From Bacteroidota bacterium (GTDB lineage Bacteria > Bacteroidota > Bacteroidia > 2-12-FULL-35-15), in NCBI GenBank assembly GCA_017303895.1, contig JAFLBF010000012.1, forward strand, positions 1 through 64,000: DNA of 64,000 bases. The letters are read 5' to 3'. Below are positions 8,933 to 17,331 of this stretch, piece after piece (position 1 is the first letter of the stretch; each line of letters starts with the position of its first letter). A program made the translations under genes and the position numbers. The notes below the pieces were generated by a model that ran no database searches, was not told the DNA's origin, and saw nothing but the letters and a program-made list of their open reading frames with translations.

Positions 8933-11032
8933 CTACTTCCGAAGATTTACAATACAATCAAATGCATCATCCACGTAATCAGACACCTTTAATCCCAAAT
9001 CAGGCTTGTAGGACTTAATATCTTTATCAAAGATAATTGCACCTGTTTCAATATCAAATAGTACGGCATAATAATATGTTAAATCAAATGCAGGAGAAGT
9101 CTTTGTACTTTTTAATTTTACGCTAAATACACCATTCCATAGAAAGTATTTTGTCCCATATTTTTTCACAAGAAGTGTTATTTCATCAGTATTCAAAATC
9201 GGACAGCTCTGAACTCTGCCTCCTTCCATTCTTTCATTGAACCAATCATTAAAAACTGAAAAATCATCATACTTGACAGTATTACTAGACAAAAATTTAT
9301 TAGGATCAATGATTTCACAGTCTATTTTAATCTTTCGAGCATTCATCTCTATTATATCTAAAAAGTCAGACTTTCTTTTTTCATTAATGCTATATATACC
9401 AACATCAGATACAGTTTCATCAATTCTTTTATAATAAGGATCAATTACTACAATTTTATCAATCGTAATTTTCTCTACGTCCTTTGATTTTTCTTCTGTT
9501 TTAGATTTTTTTTTATCAGGTAATACAAAAGGTTTCATTGCAGTAGCAGTAGCTCCCTTCGAAATGCCTTTGGAATAATTGGAAAATTTATTACAAAATT
9601 CAGGGTCAGTATTCATATAATCCCAAAAGGCTGTTAGAAAATAGTTATCCTTGTTAATTGTCACTAATTGATCACTATTTTTTACAAAATCATTATTGGT
9701 TAAACGAAATTGTGTTGTTAAACGAAACATTAAAGAATCAGATAAAGAAGAAAATAAAGGCTCATCTTTATATTTTAAATGGTTCTTCCATGCATATTTC
9801 AATGTTAAAACACTAATCTCCTTCTGGGGTATTCGATCCAACATGAAATTTAATTGCTGGCTGCAGCCTTCTGTTTTTGTAAAATCTGGGATTGGGGCTT
9901 TCCTGTAAGAATCTTCGCCATATTTTAACTCTCCATTTTTATACAATGTCATAGCGTAAAGAGACTTGACAATTATTTTTTCTAAAAATATATTATTTGG
10001 ATACTTTTGTTTTAGAACATACGCTGTATATAAAGAATTGAGATAACTCCTTTCGATTAGAAAAACCCTACACAATTCAAAGCGACAAACATCCCTAACA
10101 TAATCAAAGTGTGATTCAGAAATTAAGAACTTACTCCCTTGATCGTCTAACAAAAAAAGACTATCTTCAATATTCTCTTTTCTATTTCTAATATTGGGAT
10201 GGGTACTTCTCGAATCATCATAATTTTCATTATCACTAATAGGCAAAACACTTGAAAGAAAATATCTTTGAGGTATTTTATAGTACTTATCATTAAAAAA
10301 AGTTGAATCGAACAAAATGTTCTCAATTGGCAAATAAGAATACTTTAAAACATCAAAAGTTGGAATAATTTCCCCTTTTGAATACTTTGATTTCTTGAAC
10401 AACTCCAAACCATACAAATCCGCTTCACTTTCATTTTCTTTCGAAAAAGCTATTTTTTCTAAAAAACGGTCATCAAAAGTCTTTTTTTTATATTCAGAAT
10501 CAATTCGTTTATGCTCTTTAAATGTATTAATATTATGCTTTTTAACATAATGAGAAATTTCGTGCGATAAAACAAATGCTAATTGAGCTTCATTTTTCAA
10601 GTGTGCAATTAATCCAATGTTAACAAAAATGTATCCATTACTCATACAATATGCATTTACATCCGGCAACTTTGCTACAAAAAAATGCAATTCTTTACGA
10701 AGCTTCAAATCATCCTTCAATAACTCGTCAGCAACTCTATTAACAAAAACACTAATTGTATCACCATAAACAACACAGCCGCTTTTCAACAATTCGTTCA
10801 AAGCAAAATTTGAAACGTAAGAATACAACTCCCTGTCTTTTTGATTATTAATTTCGGATTTGTCAACTTGTAATAAACTTCTTTGAACTTTTTCTTTAAG
10901 AGAAAATTCAAATTCGGAAGCAGGCAGCTCTTTGACTGATTTCAATACTGTATAATCAAGATTCAGACTCTGAGAATACGAATTCCATACAGCAAAAAAA
11001 ATAAATAAAAATGACACAAAAAAACGCTTCAT
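8933..11032 (-). CDS. M48 family zinc metalloprotease, secreted
   Basis: 699 residues with signal peptide (MKRFFVSFLFIFFAVWNSYSQ). The zinc motif HEISH is at 157-161 and the third ligand motif ESEAD at 201-205 (E201), the HExxH...ExxAD pattern of M48 peptidases (HtpX/Ste24/BepA type). It lacks membrane helices beyond the signal, so it is probably periplasmic, like BepA. Residues about 240-700 are a long extension of unknown fold, with a lysine-rich linker near 505-520 (KKKSKTEEKSKD) and a C-terminal beta-rich segment. The start lies 7 bases after the stop of the upstream secreted protein (11040), so they form a pair. The stretch is noticeably more AT-rich than flanking genes. Confidence 0.87.
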   Translation of the reverse strand: MKRFFVSFLFIFFAVWNSYSQSLNLDYTVLKSVKELPASEFEFSLKEKVQRSLLQVDKSEINNQKDRELYSYVSNFALNELLKSGCVVYGDTISVFVNRVADELLKDDLKLRKELHFFVAKLPDVNAYCMSNGYIFVNIGLIAHLKNEAQLAFVLSHEISHYVKKHNINTFKEHKRIDSEYKKKTFDDRFLEKIAFSKENESEADLYGLELFKKSKYSKGEIIPTFDVLKYSYLPIENILFDSTFFNDKYYKIPQRYFLSSVLPISDNENYDDSRSTHPNIRNRKENIEDSLFLLDDQGSKFLISESHFDYVRDVCRFELCRVFLIERSYLNSLYTAYVLKQKYPNNIFLEKIIVKSLYAMTLYKNGELKYGEDSYRKAPIPDFTKTEGCSQQLNFMLDRIPQKEISVLTLKYAWKNHLKYKDEPLFSSLSDSLMFRLTTQFRLTNNDFVKNSDQLVTINKDNYFLTAFWDYMNTDPEFCNKFSNYSKGISKGATATAMKPFVLPDKKKSKTEEKSKDVEKITIDKIVVIDPYYKRIDETVSDVGIYSINEKRKSDFLDIIEMNARKIKIDCEIIDPNKFLSSNTVKYDDFSVFNDWFNERMEGGRVQSCPILNTDEITLLVKKYGTKYFLWNGVFSVKLKSTKTSPAFDLTYYYAVLFDIETGAIIFDKDIKSYKPDLGLKVSDYVDDAFDCIVNLRK

Positions 11033-11039
11033 ACTTTAA

Positions 11040-12581
11040 CTAATTAATCTTATAACTAGCGAATTGAATTTGGTTATTCTTTGTATTTTCCAGCAATACA
11101 ACTAACACCTTACCTGGTGCTAAAATGCAATTGTTATTCTTAGGCGTTAATCGAGGTAAGCTATTGATATTTTCTCTTAACTTGATTTTTTGAAGTTTGC
11201 CAGCTTGGAATTTAGCGATTACAACATTATGCTTGTCCTTTTTAGGAGAGTCCATACTAACAGATTCATATTCTGAAAAATTTTTATTCTCCAATATCGT
11301 ACTTTCTTGCAACAAAATATTAGCCTCGTCTTCATTTGTGAGTATATCAACATCCATTTTAGAATAGGTAATAAAATCCTTATGTTTAGGTATTATAGTA
11401 GAATATTTTAAATTACCTTCAAAATCAAGATCAAAGCATATCGCATCTTTAAACTGAATAAATCCAGATATTTTACCTACATTATAAAAAACATCTTGTA
11501 TCAAATAAAAAAAACCGCTATTGTAAACCGATACAATTGGACCATTAAACTGACTATGAGGAACGGCAGTTGGACTTGGCTTCCCTTGATCTCGTCCTTG
11601 AGACAGCTTTGAAACAATGTCCATGCTAAAAGGATAGTCTTTATTAGTCTTAACTAACAATGTGTTGGGGTCAACTACTCTAACAAAAAGGCTAGGATCA
11701 CTGTGGAAACCTTTTATTTTTTTTATCTTATCCTCAAAAACACCGGCAAGCAGTACATTACCGTTTGGCAGTATACTAATGGATAAAGCCGAATATTCAT
11801 ATTCGTGCAACAATAAATCAGAAAACTTCTTAATAGTTGGTGAAGCTCTTTCAATTACTGACAAAACTGGAGCTTTATAATCTTCATTGATCAAGAAATA
11901 CAAATTTCCATTATTATCAGTTTGTAAATTTGAAACTCGATAACTCTTCCCTTCTACATATTTTGAAATATTCTTTTCCCACAATAGATTTAAGCTCTCG
12001 CTCTCATACAATGCAGTCTTTAATTCAATCAAGGGTTTCCCATTCGGATCAAAAGGATTTAAATACTCGCTTGCTGCGTTTGGCGCAACTAAAAATTGTT
12101 TCCCATCAGGAGAAAATTTTATATCGGCAGAAGCAAAGGTATTTCTGGTATAAACTTTTAATACATTATACATATCAGACACAACACCCCCTTCCGTTAC
12201 AGTCTGGAGCATTACATACATTGTATCTTTTTCATTATCAATATAATTGTAAAAACAATAAACTTTTTTATTAACAAAAAAAGTTTCAATGTATGGATTT
12301 GACCTTCTTACTAATTCTTGCAATTTACTGTAGCCGATAAGTTCTTGAGAAAACATCGTTTCCAGAGACTCTAAACTTCTTTTTTCGATATATAAATGGG
12401 GAACACCTGCAACATTATTTACTCTATAATTGTAGAAACCAGAAATATCACTTGCTATTATTCCATTTGTCTCATGATTAGAGCTTATTATTTTCGATTC
12501 TTTAAGCAATTGCGCTTGAGAGAATAAATTAATTGAATAAAAAAACAAAGCGAGTAAAACAATTTTTCTTACAGGTATCAT
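11040..12581 (-). CDS. Secreted propeller-like protein of unknown function (paralogue B)
   Basis: 513 residues with signal peptide (MIPVRKIVLLALFFYSINLFSQ). Propeller-like blocks include IKFSPDGKQFLVAP, LQTDNNGNLYFLI, ISILPNGNVLLAGVF and DFEGNLKYSTIIPK. These match in order blocks in the protein at 6537-8135, which suggests common ancestry. It is 7 bases upstream of the M48 protease on the same strand and probably co-transcribed. Function unknown; a substrate, chaperone or surface partner of the protease is possible but only inferred. AT-rich like the protease gene. Confidence 0.77.
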   Translation of the reverse strand: MIPVRKIVLLALFFYSINLFSQAQLLKESKIISSNHETNGIIASDISGFYNYRVNNVAGVPHLYIEKRSLESLETMFSQELIGYSKLQELVRRSNPYIETFFVNKKVYCFYNYIDNEKDTMYVMLQTVTEGGVVSDMYNVLKVYTRNTFASADIKFSPDGKQFLVAPNAASEYLNPFDPNGKPLIELKTALYESESLNLLWEKNISKYVEGKSYRVSNLQTDNNGNLYFLINEDYKAPVLSVIERASPTIKKFSDLLLHEYEYSALSISILPNGNVLLAGVFEDKIKKIKGFHSDPSLFVRVVDPNTLLVKTNKDYPFSMDIVSKLSQGRDQGKPSPTAVPHSQFNGPIVSVYNSGFFYLIQDVFYNVGKISGFIQFKDAICFDLDFEGNLKYSTIIPKHKDFITYSKMDVDILTNEDEANILLQESTILENKNFSEYESVSMDSPKKDKHNVVIAKFQAGKLQKIKLRENINSLPRLTPKNNNCILAPGKVLVVLLENTKNNQIQFASYKIN

Positions 12582-12638
12582 AAATTAAGTTTTAATTATA
12601 AATATACAAATTATGCAAATTAGGTTACTACAAAAATC

Positions 12639-13928
12639 TTACCTTTTATCAAAAAACACGATCGGCTTACGGCTCAATTCAGGAAACTGTAGCTTATTGA
12701 TCACATCAACCTCCTCAAACTTTACCTGTGGAGCCACGCGCAGTTTCGCTCTAAAATGGTCTTTAATATCTTTTTCGAAATTTTCCGGAATAGTATCACA
12801 TCCCACTCTGATCAAGATCTCATCGGTTCCGATATCATTGGTAAATACTTCTACTACATAGTTCTTTACTCCTTCAATGTTATTCAATATGTCATACAAT
12901 GCAGGTGGATACAGGGTTGTTCCTTTGTATTTGATCATTTGCTTTCTTCTTCCAACAATAGGACCTAAACGGATCGTCTTTCTTCCGCAAGCGCATGGTT
13001 CAGAGTAGTGATAACACAGATCGCCAGTTTTAAAACGCAATAAAGGCATTCCTTCCACCCCCAATGTCGTAATGGTCACCTCGCCTGCATCTCCTTCTTT
13101 CACAGGTTGATCATTGTCATCTAAAAACTCCACGATCACTAATTCCGGATGATGGTGTCCGCCTTTCCCTTCGGAACATTCCGTAAAAGCAGCACTCATT
13201 TCGGTGCTAGCGTAGGTTGAATACAATTTAATATTCCATTTATCTTGTATACGCTGTCCCAAGGTGGTCAATGAAAAATCCTGATTACGTAAAGATTCTC
13301 CAATACAGATCGCTTTTGAAATGGACGTATTCTTATAATCAATTCCATTCGCTTCGGCATATTCGATTAGTTTCAATAAAAATGAAGGCACGGTTACAAA
13401 TGCTGTCGGATTGATACGCTTGATCGTATCCCATTGTAATTCGGGAATACCACCTCCTACACGTACTACACCCGCACCTAATTTTCTGATCCCTAAAAAA
13501 TAAGCCAAACCGGCCATAAAGCGTTTGTCGAGCGTGGTCATCAATTGAAATACATCATCCTTTGTAGAATCGGCACATTCAAAAGAAATACATTCATTGT
13601 ATGCCAGACGGTCCAGGTCTTTATCGGTCATTGGAAACAACACCGGATCGCCCAATGTTCCTGAAGTAGTAATATAATCAATGATCTTGCTCGGAGCTAC
13701 ACAAATAAAATCCTGGTTCCTGTTCTGGATATCATCTTTAGTAGTTACAGGGATCTTCTGAAGATCTTCTATCGTTTTAATAGAAGTGATGTCAATATTA
13801 TTCTTTTGAAATAACTCCGAATAAAATCTGGAACGTTCCGAAATATATTGCAACATCTCTGGCAATCGTTCTTCCTGATATTTTTTCTGTTCACTTAAAG
13901 ATCTTGTTTCTATGTCGGGTATCATCAT
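12639..13928 (-). CDS. PaaK-like adenylate-forming enzyme (phenylacetate-CoA ligase family)
   Basis: 429 residues, the size of phenylacetate-CoA ligase (PaaK), which activates a carboxylate with ATP and usually transfers it to CoA. The ATP-binding loop TSGTLGDP is at 88-95, the adenylate-forming motif YASTEM lies in the middle, RFKTGDL follows, and a four-Cys-free CACGRKT segment and GRRKQMIKYKG mark the family's C-terminal part. Translation starts at ATG 13928 (or 13925); the open frame continues upstream without an ATG into acpS. The gene follows acpS by 28 bases. Its substrate is unknown; coupling to an acyl carrier protein instead of CoA is possible given the neighbour. Confidence 0.85.
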   Translation of the reverse strand: MMIPDIETRSLSEQKKYQEERLPEMLQYISERSRFYSELFQKNNIDITSIKTIEDLQKIPVTTKDDIQNRNQDFICVAPSKIIDYITTSGTLGDPVLFPMTDKDLDRLAYNECISFECADSTKDDVFQLMTTLDKRFMAGLAYFLGIRKLGAGVVRVGGGIPELQWDTIKRINPTAFVTVPSFLLKLIEYAEANGIDYKNTSISKAICIGESLRNQDFSLTTLGQRIQDKWNIKLYSTYASTEMSAAFTECSEGKGGHHHPELVIVEFLDDNDQPVKEGDAGEVTITTLGVEGMPLLRFKTGDLCYHYSEPCACGRKTIRLGPIVGRRKQMIKYKGTTLYPPALYDILNNIEGVKNYVVEVFTNDIGTDEILIRVGCDTIPENFEKDIKDHFRAKLRVAPQVKFEEVDVINKLQFPELSRKPIVFFDKR

Positions 13929-13956
13929 TCGAAAGCAGATTTTATACTTTTTATTC

Positions 13957-14328
13957 TTAATCTTCCAAAACAACTGTTGCCATGGCCACATCTTTAATAT
14001 GCGATAACGACACATGAATGATCCGGATCTTTTTATCCTTTAACATTTCAGCTGTTTGTCCTAATACATTTATCGTTGGTTTGCCCAAATCATCATTCTC
14101 CACTTCCACCTCATTAAATGCCATTCCACCTCTCCATCCGGTTCCTAAAGCTTTAAAAAAAGCTTCTTTTGCTGCAAAGCGGGCAGCAAAACTTTCTGCC
14201 TTATTTGCCTTGGTTTCGCAATAGGAAATTTCCTTTGCCGAAAACACTTTCTCCTTAAAGCTATTGTTCTCAATGCTTTTGGCAATTCGTGTCACTTCTG
14301 CTATGTCAGTTCCTATTCCGATTATCAT
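13957..14328 (-). CDS. acpS: Holo-[acyl-carrier-protein] synthase
   Basis: 123 residues, normal for AcpS, which transfers 4'-phosphopantetheine from CoA to the serine of acyl carrier protein. The magnesium ligands are in GIGTDIAEV (D8) and FAARFAAKEAFFKALG (E55), both intact, with GWRGG following. ATG 14328 is 5 bases after the stop of the C45 hydrolase gene, and the PaaK-like gene follows, so all three are likely one operon. Confidence 0.95.
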   Translation of the reverse strand: MIIGIGTDIAEVTRIAKSIENNSFKEKVFSAKEISYCETKANKAESFAARFAAKEAFFKALGTGWRGGMAFNEVEVENDDLGKPTINVLGQTAEMLKDKKIRIIHVSLSHIKDVAMATVVLED

Positions 14329-14333
14329 ATAAG

Positions 14334-16055
14334 TTAAAATTGAAAATGAACAAGCTCAATAGGAATATTGTCTATTTCAAACTGGATCATATCCCTATCT
14401 TGTTGTGTGGTTATTTCTTTTGTTAAGGCCTTTCTAAAGTATTGCCATGCATTGTAATTATCCCCTTGCAATTTATAATAATTAGCCAAATAAACATAGG
14501 TCTCAAAGTATTCCGGATTGCAATTTATAAATTTTTGAATTAGGGTATCCTCTATCGCATATTTTAACTCATACTTTTGAATAAAGCGAAAAAGGCTTCT
14601 CATCTGTTTATAGGCGTTAAACTTCTTGAAATCAGTAGAATTCAAAAATGGATCAGCAGGAATATTCAATTCCTTTTCATATAGCTCCTTTTTCTCCTTC
14701 AAAACAGGTGCTTCTGCAAATACTTTATTCAGATCATAACAAACAAATTGTCCCAACTGAAAGGGATTCGTAGAGATCCACATCTGCAATTTTTCTGGCT
14801 TGAAAACAACTGCATGGTGCGCGATCAACTGATTCAAACTTTTTTCATTCCCCATTCCAATGTTCTTGTCGTTCAATCCTCCCCTGTTGCGCATCATGGC
14901 AACAGCCTCCGGCACGGTGACCTGCGGTTCTTTCGTTATCAATTCCACTAGTCGCTTTAACCTGTAATTTGAAGATGACTTTTCTATATTCTCCATATTA
15001 ACAGGATCATTCGCGAATGCTTTTCCCTGGTAATGATTCGCACAGATCAAATATTCAGGTTGAGGGGCTGTAAACAATTCAGTTTTAGAAGGCGTTTTTT
15101 CGATCGTGGCACTTCGCTTGTCTTCTTTCGAACCAATAAGAATAGATTCCGAAACAAAGGTTTTCCGTTTTTGTGCGATAGCGAATGCTTCATCAATATT
15201 TTTTGCATATTGCAGGATCTCCCTTGCCAATAAGGAGATTGGAGTTGCTGCACCCGTAGGAATTTCCGATTTGGAAGCATTGATCGTTACCGTCAATCCT
15301 TTTTTATTCATCCCCGAAACGGTTCCTATCATTCCCGCCCAGCTAACCATGATCAATTTGTATCCATTTTTAGGAGCAACAAAATTGATGAGTTTATCTT
15401 CTGCAAATTTATCTCCAACATAAAAATCAAAGTTCCGGGCGATCAACAATGTACTATCTTCAGTTTTAGAACCCCATGCACCAAAGGCGGTACAACCCAC
15501 AGTCATGTTTTTATCCTGCAAGGCATGTCCGATATCATGTGCGGCATGATAATTCAGCATGCGGTAATATTTGGGAGCAACAAAATCAAACTTATCGGAT
15601 GCAAAAAGTGATTCTCCGTAGATCTCCTCTTTGTATTCGTCAGTTATGTGCTTATCAAGATCTCTATTAAAAAAAGCAATGAAAAATTTCAAATAATTCA
15701 ACATGGCGCGTGAAGGGATCATCACCTGTATCTGCTCAAGAAATGCGATCTCTTGTTTCTCGGCTAGTTCCTTGTTCAGCTTTCCTTCTATCACTCCCCG
15801 CTCAAAACCATCGCCTTCAATATATATTTCCCACAATCCCGTATCACTCTTTTTGATCCAATTATTATTGATCGTATAAAAATCAGTTTCCACTTTTTTA
15901 CGCTCCAACTGCAAAGAGGAGCGGTCTTTGATCTCCGGAATACTAACAGTTACCGTAATGATAAAAGCAACAAAACCTATGGAGAGTAGATCAATGAATG
16001 TAAAAAATGAGAAAAATAAGCCTCTAAGCAAAGAGGTCAAAAAGCGTTTAAACAT
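14334..16055 (-). CDS. C45/NTN-hydrolase family acyltransferase or amidohydrolase, membrane-anchored
   Basis: 573 residues from ATG 16055. A long N-terminal hydrophobic anchor (about 12-40) is followed by a domain with VGCTAFGAW (C188 as the candidate N-terminal nucleophile after self-cleavage), LIARNFDF, VSWAGMIGTVSGMNKKGLTVTINA and SLLAREIL, the pattern of the acyl-CoA:6-APA acyltransferase-like C45 family of NTN hydrolases. The last 120 residues look TPR-like (YVYLANYYKLQGDNYNAWQYFRKAL). Likely an extracytoplasmic amidase or acyltransferase; substrate unknown. A TTG three codons upstream lies within the -7 element TATCTTTG, so ATG is chosen. Confidence 0.83.
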   Translation of the reverse strand: MFKRFLTSLLRGLFFSFFTFIDLLSIGFVAFIITVTVSIPEIKDRSSLQLERKKVETDFYTINNNWIKKSDTGLWEIYIEGDGFERGVIEGKLNKELAEKQEIAFLEQIQVMIPSRAMLNYLKFFIAFFNRDLDKHITDEYKEEIYGESLFASDKFDFVAPKYYRMLNYHAAHDIGHALQDKNMTVGCTAFGAWGSKTEDSTLLIARNFDFYVGDKFAEDKLINFVAPKNGYKLIMVSWAGMIGTVSGMNKKGLTVTINASKSEIPTGAATPISLLAREILQYAKNIDEAFAIAQKRKTFVSESILIGSKEDKRSATIEKTPSKTELFTAPQPEYLICANHYQGKAFANDPVNMENIEKSSSNYRLKRLVELITKEPQVTVPEAVAMMRNRGGLNDKNIGMGNEKSLNQLIAHHAVVFKPEKLQMWISTNPFQLGQFVCYDLNKVFAEAPVLKEKKELYEKELNIPADPFLNSTDFKKFNAYKQMRSLFRFIQKYELKYAIEDTLIQKFINCNPEYFETYVYLANYYKLQGDNYNAWQYFRKALTKEITTQQDRDMIQFEIDNIPIELVHFQF

Positions 16056-16061
16056 GATAGA

Positions 16062-16069
16062 CAAAGATA
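16062..16069 (-). promoter_or_regulatory. Bacteroidota -7 promoter element, close to start
   Basis: TATCTTTG on the minus strand fits TAnnTTTG and lies only 6 bases before ATG 16055. If used, the mRNA would be leaderless or nearly so. No -33 TTTG is visible at normal spacing. Confidence 0.45.
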
Positions 16070-16122
16070 ATAAATATAAAATTTCGGTAGGAGAATTTAT
16101 TTTTCCGAATTCGCCCTCATAA

Positions 16123-16149
16123 TGAACAAAAAATAGTACTTTTAGTTCA
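16123..16149. repeat. Imperfect palindrome in divergent promoter region
   Basis: Arms 16123-16135 and 16137-16149 are inverted copies with two mismatches around a single central base, outermost arms TGAAC/GTTCA. It lies between the divergent C45 hydrolase and acyltransferase genes and ends 19 bases before ATG 16169. Could be an operator; no regulator is known. Confidence 0.4.
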
Positions 16150-16168
16150 CTTTTTTAAAGACAAAATA

Positions 16169-17311
16169 ATGGCGGAAAAATACGATTTTGAAGATATAAG
16201 ACCCTTTTATGATCATGAAGCAAATGATGCTTTAACGAGAATGAGCAAAGACCCTCTTTTCGACAAATTGATCAATTACTTTTGGCCGGGGATGAGTGCC
16301 GAACAAGTTCAGGAAAAGGTAAACAGCGTTCAAAACGTTCATGATTTCCAGGAACATTTTATGGATGGCGCCATCCGCACCATCGTAAAAAGAAGTTCTA
16401 CAGGTCTTACCAATAGTGGATTTGAAAATCTAGAACCTAACTCCAGATATTTGTTCATTGCCAATCACAGAGATATTCTACTCGACTCAGCTATATTACA
16501 GATCCTTCTTTTTGAACACGGACACGATACCTCTGAGATCACTTTTGGCGACAATCTGATGGAACAAGGGTTTATCACTGACTTTGGTCGATTAAACAGA
16601 ATGTTCACAGTAAAAAGAGAAGGTACAGCCAGAGAATTATACGACATCTCTAAAAAGCTATCTGCTTATATCCGTCACACCATACTCGAAAAAAAAGTTT
16701 CGGTCTGGATCGCGCAACGAAACGGAAGAACAAAAGATGGATTTGATCAAACCCAAACAGGTTTATTAAAAATGATCAACATTAGTGGTAATGGAAATTT
16801 TGTAGAAAGCTTTAAAGAAGTGAAGATCGTTCCATTAACCATCTCCTATGAATACGAGCCTTGTGATGCACTAAAAGTCCAGGAATTATACCTATCGTCA
16901 TTACATACAAAATATGTGAAAGCACCGGGAGAAGACCTCAATAGTATTATCACCGGGATCGTTCAGCCTAAAGGCAGGATCCACATGACCGTTGGTAAGC
17001 CGATCATTGAAGAATTAGATGAGATCAATAAAAGCGAAAATGAGAATGACAAGATCAAACAATTAGCGAACTTGATCGACAAACAGATCTATTCCGATTT
17101 TAAACTTTGGCCGGTGAACTATATAGCCTACGACTTATTAGCGAATGGCAGTAAATATGAAAAACACTATTCTGCTGAAGAAAAAGAAAATTTTATTCAG
17201 TATATCAAAAATAACATTGAAAAGTTAAAAGGAGAAAAAGATGCACTTTATACTCTTTTTGTAAAAATGTATGCTGCGCCTGTTCTCAACAAAGAATCAA
17301 TTACAAAATAA
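16169..17311 (+). CDS. PlsB/PlsC-like glycerol(phosphate) acyltransferase
   Basis: 380 residues. The acyltransferase block is FIANHRDILLDSAI (about 96-109), followed by TFGDNLMEQGF, FTVKREG and a WIAQRNGRTKDG segment like the substrate-phosphate-binding motif of glycerolipid acyltransferases, then VPLTISYEYEPCD. The catalytic histidine would be H100 with Asp at 102 or 106; note HX5D instead of the usual HX4D. No strong membrane segments are seen, so it is probably a peripheral inner-membrane enzyme of phospholipid synthesis. It is followed by hutH after 20 bases. Confidence 0.83.
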   Translation: MAEKYDFEDIRPFYDHEANDALTRMSKDPLFDKLINYFWPGMSAEQVQEKVNSVQNVHDFQEHFMDGAIRTIVKRSSTGLTNSGFENLEPNSRYLFIANHRDILLDSAILQILLFEHGHDTSEITFGDNLMEQGFITDFGRLNRMFTVKREGTARELYDISKKLSAYIRHTILEKKVSVWIAQRNGRTKDGFDQTQTGLLKMINISGNGNFVESFKEVKIVPLTISYEYEPCDALKVQELYLSSLHTKYVKAPGEDLNSIITGIVQPKGRIHMTVGKPIIEELDEINKSENENDKIKQLANLIDKQIYSDFKLWPVNYIAYDLLANGSKYEKHYSAEEKENFIQYIKNNIEKLKGEKDALYTLFVKMYAAPVLNKESITK

Positions 17312-17331
17312 AAATTACAATCATCAAAGAA

